A stretch of DNA of 64,000 nt. It comes from Tubulanus polymorphus (lineage: Eukaryota > Nemertea > Palaeonemertea > Tubulaniformes > Tubulanidae). Under the pieces are notes generated by a model. The model did not search any database. It worked only from the letters and a program-made list of their open reading frames with translations, and had not been told where the DNA came from. A program made the translations under genes and the position numbers. Each line of letters starts with the position of its first letter. Positions within the stretch are counted from its first letter, which is position 1. Of this stretch, positions 61,101 to 64,000 are shown in pieces. The DNA lies in the NCBI RefSeq assembly GCF_964204645.1, contig NC_134025.1, forward strand, positions 26,566,001-26,630,000, written 5' to 3'.

Positions 61101-63608
61101 CCCAGTGTAAAAGTATCATCTGCTAAACTAAAAGACAAGCCCCTGGTAGCACAAATTAAAATGATAGGATACCTGTATTGTATAATACAACTCAATGAAC
61201 AATAGTAAATATAAAATATCTAAGCATTATAGAAGCTTAATCCAAGGAATTTGTGGCACAGCGGTTATGACGTGAGACTATAAATCCAAAGGCTAGTGGT
61301 TCAAATCCCAAAATAAGATAAATTACAATCATGTTTTCACAAATCATATATCTGCAGCTTACTGAGATTTTTCAAGACAATGCATATTTTCCGATATGCC
61401 CAAATCGTCTGGATTTGTCTGTTTTTTCCTGATAAAACTTCCCTTGATTGGAACTAGCTCAAACCTTCAAATTTATGACCTGAGATTCAGCTATAGCAAA
61501 TGCTTTTATTCGCAATACAAAAATTTAGAAAAATACAAAAATACATATACATGTACACAAATAAATGCGTTATCAACAGGAAAGACCAAACACTAGAAAA
61601 ACGATACTAAAAACAAAATAACTTCTTACGTTTTGAAGATGCCATAGAAATAGAATCCGAATCAGCTGGAGGGACATCACTCATCTCAATTATGACATAA
61701 GAGTCTTCGATATTGCTTTCTTCAGTACTAGAACGCCCTGGTTGACTGCTGGATACACTTCCTTTCGGGATATTTGTTGAAGGTATGGTTGCAACATCTG
61801 GTTCTACACTGTGTGACAGCTGCGGTGCTGGAACAGCTGAACACATTTCAGGTACCGCTTCGGCTGCTTCCATTGGCTGTTGTTGTTGGTGGTTGAAATC
61901 TGATTGCGCTGCTACTGAACTGTCTTGTTCAACAGTTGATGATGCCTCTGGTTCGACAGGCTCTTGTTGCGGAGGTACAACATCCATCTGCTGAGGAATG
62001 GGTTCGATCTGAGCTGACACGGCAATAGCAGCCACAAGGGGTGTTTCCAATTTTGGTACATCTGTACAGGGTTTTATGGCATCACTAGCAGGTGCTGAAG
62101 GTTCAACAGATTTTTGTTCAGGGGAAACCTGCATCTCTTGTGCGGCTTCTTCTTGTTCGCTTTCACTTTTCATGCGTTTTCGAGGGCTCGCATCTTCGTC
62201 CGGACCCAATTCATCTCTTTTTCGTTTGCGACTCGGTGATACGATTGGACATTCGGGTTCTTTGTCTGAAGAATCATTTACAGTCAAAGGTTTTTCTGGG
62301 TCAGCACTCTGAACTGGCGACATCTTAACGGGCTCAAGCACTGGAGCATCAGTGTGGGCTGTTACTTGTACATATGGCGTTTCTTTGTTTAATACTGGTG
62401 CAACACTATCTGTTTCAGTATCCATTGGTTCCTCTTTCTTATCTTCTGAGGCATCATCAGTTTTGTCTCCAGTTTCAGCAGCTTTGTCAATCTCCTCAAT
62501 ATGCGCTGATTTCTTACCACGAGGTGATCTCTTTGTAGGCGATGGCGTGTTCTTTTTAGGTGAAACTGTTGCAGCCTGTCTCCCGCGTCGTCTAGGAGAA
62601 GCGACAGTTTCAGTTGTTTCCATGTTTTCATCTTCGGTAGATTCAGTTACCTCAGATTGTTCATTATTTCTAGTTCTACGGGTTCTTGGTGACACCGCTT
62701 TGGACTCAATGACATTTTCATCAGTTTCAGATTTCCCTTTCCGTGATCTCCCTCGCGGAGTTACATTTGGTTCTGATGTTTCTTCGATGGGTTTTTCGAG
62801 TTTCTTTGCAGGGGATTTTGCTACAGGTGATGCAGCCTGTTTCCCTTTGTTCTTTGTTGGCCTGCCACGTCCTCTCAGTGACTTAACTTCCTTCACAGTT
62901 TCTTCCTGCGGCTCATCTTTCTCATCCTCTGCTTCCACCTTCTCTAGTGCAGTATCATTGCGTTTATTCCTGGATGTGCGCCCACGCCCTCTTGGTGACT
63001 TCACATCTTTTTCCACTTCAGCTTCAACATGAGTATCTACAGTTATTTTCTCTAGGACAACTTTAGCCTTTCTTCCTCGGCTTGAAGCACGAACACCTAA
63101 AAAAAAAAACAGGTCGTGTTATAGATTGCGATGAGAATATAAATGCGCACACCAAAATAAAATAACATTTTAACAAACAATACCTTCATTTGTTCTAGTC
63201 TCGGTTGTAATTACTGCTGGTGATGTAACGGATGCAGGTTCCTCAGTTGTAACTACACGACGTCTTCCTCTCTTTGGTGATGGCTCTGGTCTTTCAGATG
63301 TTGGAGCATTCCTTTGAAACAAAAGTAATAAGAATTCAACTTTAATACCTTTAAATTTGAACTCAATGTGAATCTTAACGGTACAGTACAAGAATATACC
63401 TTTTAGGAGCTTCCTGGACATTAGTTGCAGTTGGAACTTGAGCTGCTTTCCTCCCACGACTTCCTTGCTTAGTACTCTCTGCTTTTACTTGTTTCTCTGA
63501 AGTGGTAGCTGCTGGCTGTTTGGATGAACCGGCCTCTCGCATACTGGTGCGAGTAACTCTTCCTTTGGCACCACCACCCCTAGACTTTGCTGAAGATCTT
63601 TTTGGCAT
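57930..63608 (-). CDS. AT-hook-rich protein fused to a CCR4/Angel/PDE12-type EEP nuclease
   Basis: Exons: 63400-63608, 63184-63311, 61630-63096, 60618-60984, 59618-59762, 59271-59450, 58918-59103, 58765-58845, then one of two last exons, 58353-58535 or 57930-58130. All phases agree, giving 981 or 987 residues. Residues 1 to about 600 are charged, low-complexity and carry many AT-hook-like cores (SPRGRGRTS, SLRGRGRPT, TPRGRSRKG, SPRRRGRQ), expected to grip AT-rich minor groove and act in the nucleus. From about residue 655 an EEP nuclease domain appears: SYNILAD, ICLQEVD (catalytic Glu), EGEATFVR, GDFNSVP (catalytic Asp/Asn), then PSDH in the last exon. The Mg-dependent relatives are mRNA deadenylases or 2',5'-phosphodiesterases. 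The link between halves rests on donor AAAC|GTAAGA at 61630 and acceptor TTTGCAG at 60984, both phase 1. Confidence 0.82.
58353..58535 (-). CDS. Alternative last exon 1 of the EEP nuclease gene
   Basis: Starts in phase 0 after ATAG at 58536 and runs 60 codons to TGA. It encodes GSEPEITHAHKRFSGCLDYI, then YYPSDHILLKA, a complete EEP C-terminus with catalytic Asp-His. It is not a multiple-exon continuation of 57930-58130, because it carries its own stop. Confidence 0.8.
   Translation of the reverse strand, partial: GSEPEITHAHKRFSGCLDYIFYGSGLETLRVSKLPLVPLLIPTTYYPSDHILLKARMMFV
59944..60080. mobile_element. MITE-like element in the EEP gene
   Basis: GGCTGGTTGCATAGTC at the left and GACTGTGCAACTGGCG at the right are imperfectly complementary. 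The interior has repeated CTTAAGACCAGTCT motifs in both orientations. Confidence 0.6.
61245..61320 (+). mobile_element. tRNA-derived SINE head or tRNA-like sequence
   Basis: Pol III boxes at the usual spacing: A-box-like TGGCACAGCGGTTA (61253-61266) and B box GGTTCAAATCC (61299-61309). A proper acceptor stem is not evident. It sits in the intron joining the AT-hook and nuclease parts. Confidence 0.55.
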
Positions 63609-64000
63609 GATGACAGTAAAAGACTATTTCAACTTCTTTCTCAGAAAAGTCAAGAACTTCCTACAAATGATACATCATTGTGAAGATGACTATGAATCTA
63701 AAAACATGAGGGTCTCGAATTCTGGTGGTGGCACAGTTTCTGTATCATTCCAATTTAATAATGCACTGAACGAGGTAAAAAAAGAGAATGATGCCCACTC
63801 GGAAGGGAACAAGAACAGAGTGACATGACAACATTAACAACCTATTTCAGTCATTACTGCACCAGACATCGGTGGATATTACGGCAAGCCAAAATCTTAG
63901 GATAATGTGGGCATATGGGTTAGTGTATTATTTTGACACCAGGTGGCCAACATAGTATTCCGACGTGCATAGCGTTAGAAACGTGATCTTGCGGAGTTTT
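63609..64000. other. 5' flank of the AT-hook/EEP gene
   Basis: No feature supported. The open frame on the plus strand at 63502-63828 overlaps the first AT-hook exon antisense and shows no recognisable domain. Confidence 0.5.

Noticed and set aside
61245-61320. Functional tRNA gene
   Set aside because: Pol III boxes are present, but a matching acceptor stem and standard anticodon arm could not be formed.
62352-63032. 226-codon open frame on the plus strand
   Set aside because: Antisense of the AT-hook exon; its Ser/Phe bias is the complement of the Arg/Glu-rich coding strand.

Overview
This is animal nuclear DNA. It is AT-rich, with many short exons bounded by GT-AG introns, long intergenic stretches, (AT)n microsatellites and many small foldback elements. 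The gene content (PP1 catalytic subunit, Shisa-like, insulin-like peptide, Notum, an A20 orthologue) and the repeat style suggest a marine invertebrate. A lophotrochozoan would fit, but the sequence does not settle the phylum. All gene models were read by eye from splice signals and reading-frame phase.

Positions 1-15441, minus strand: two adjacent genes, each opening with a 58-nt signal-peptide exon and then a long run of duplicated exons. Almost every exon encodes one complete secreted domain of about 139-162 residues, is a multiple of three long and is bounded by phase-1 introns. The upstream gene (7828-15441) carries 12 domains arranged as decaying copies of a four-exon block A-B-C-D. The second gene runs off the left edge with domain order E-F-A-B-C-D-G-H-I-E-F-G-H. 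I do not recognise the family. The domains share a Cys/Asn-Asn signature and look like Ig-like beta sandwiches. This is the best candidate for an undescribed system in the window.

Positions 16957-21175, plus strand: a complete 330-residue serine/threonine phosphatase PP1 catalytic subunit in seven exons. Positions 23520-23982, minus: a small secreted Cys-rich peptide. Positions 25117-27025, minus: a complete Shisa-like membrane protein, followed at 28.6-34 kb by two decayed segmental copies, one broken by a palindromic satellite. Positions 35102-39659, plus: an insulin/relaxin-like peptide with B and A chains on separate exons.

Positions 41320-45400, minus: a complete 13-exon Notum carboxylesterase (Wnt deacylase) with a His/Arg-rich insert. 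Positions 45.4-52.5 kb: intergenic DNA rich in foldback elements. Positions 52541-55754, plus: an A20/TNFAIP3-type deubiquitinase with eight zinc-finger motifs; its catalytic Cys103 and His256 fall at the same residue numbers as in human A20. Positions 57930-63608, minus: one gene joining an AT-hook-rich N-terminal region to an exonuclease-endonuclease-phosphatase (EEP) nuclease of the CCR4/Angel/PDE12 type. It has two tandem alternative last exons, each supplying its own catalytic Ser-Asp-His motif.

The genes do not form one pathway. Notum (Wnt), Shisa (Wnt/FGF receptor trafficking in vertebrates), the insulin-like peptide and A20 (NF-kB) are all signalling regulators, but I infer no functional clustering.
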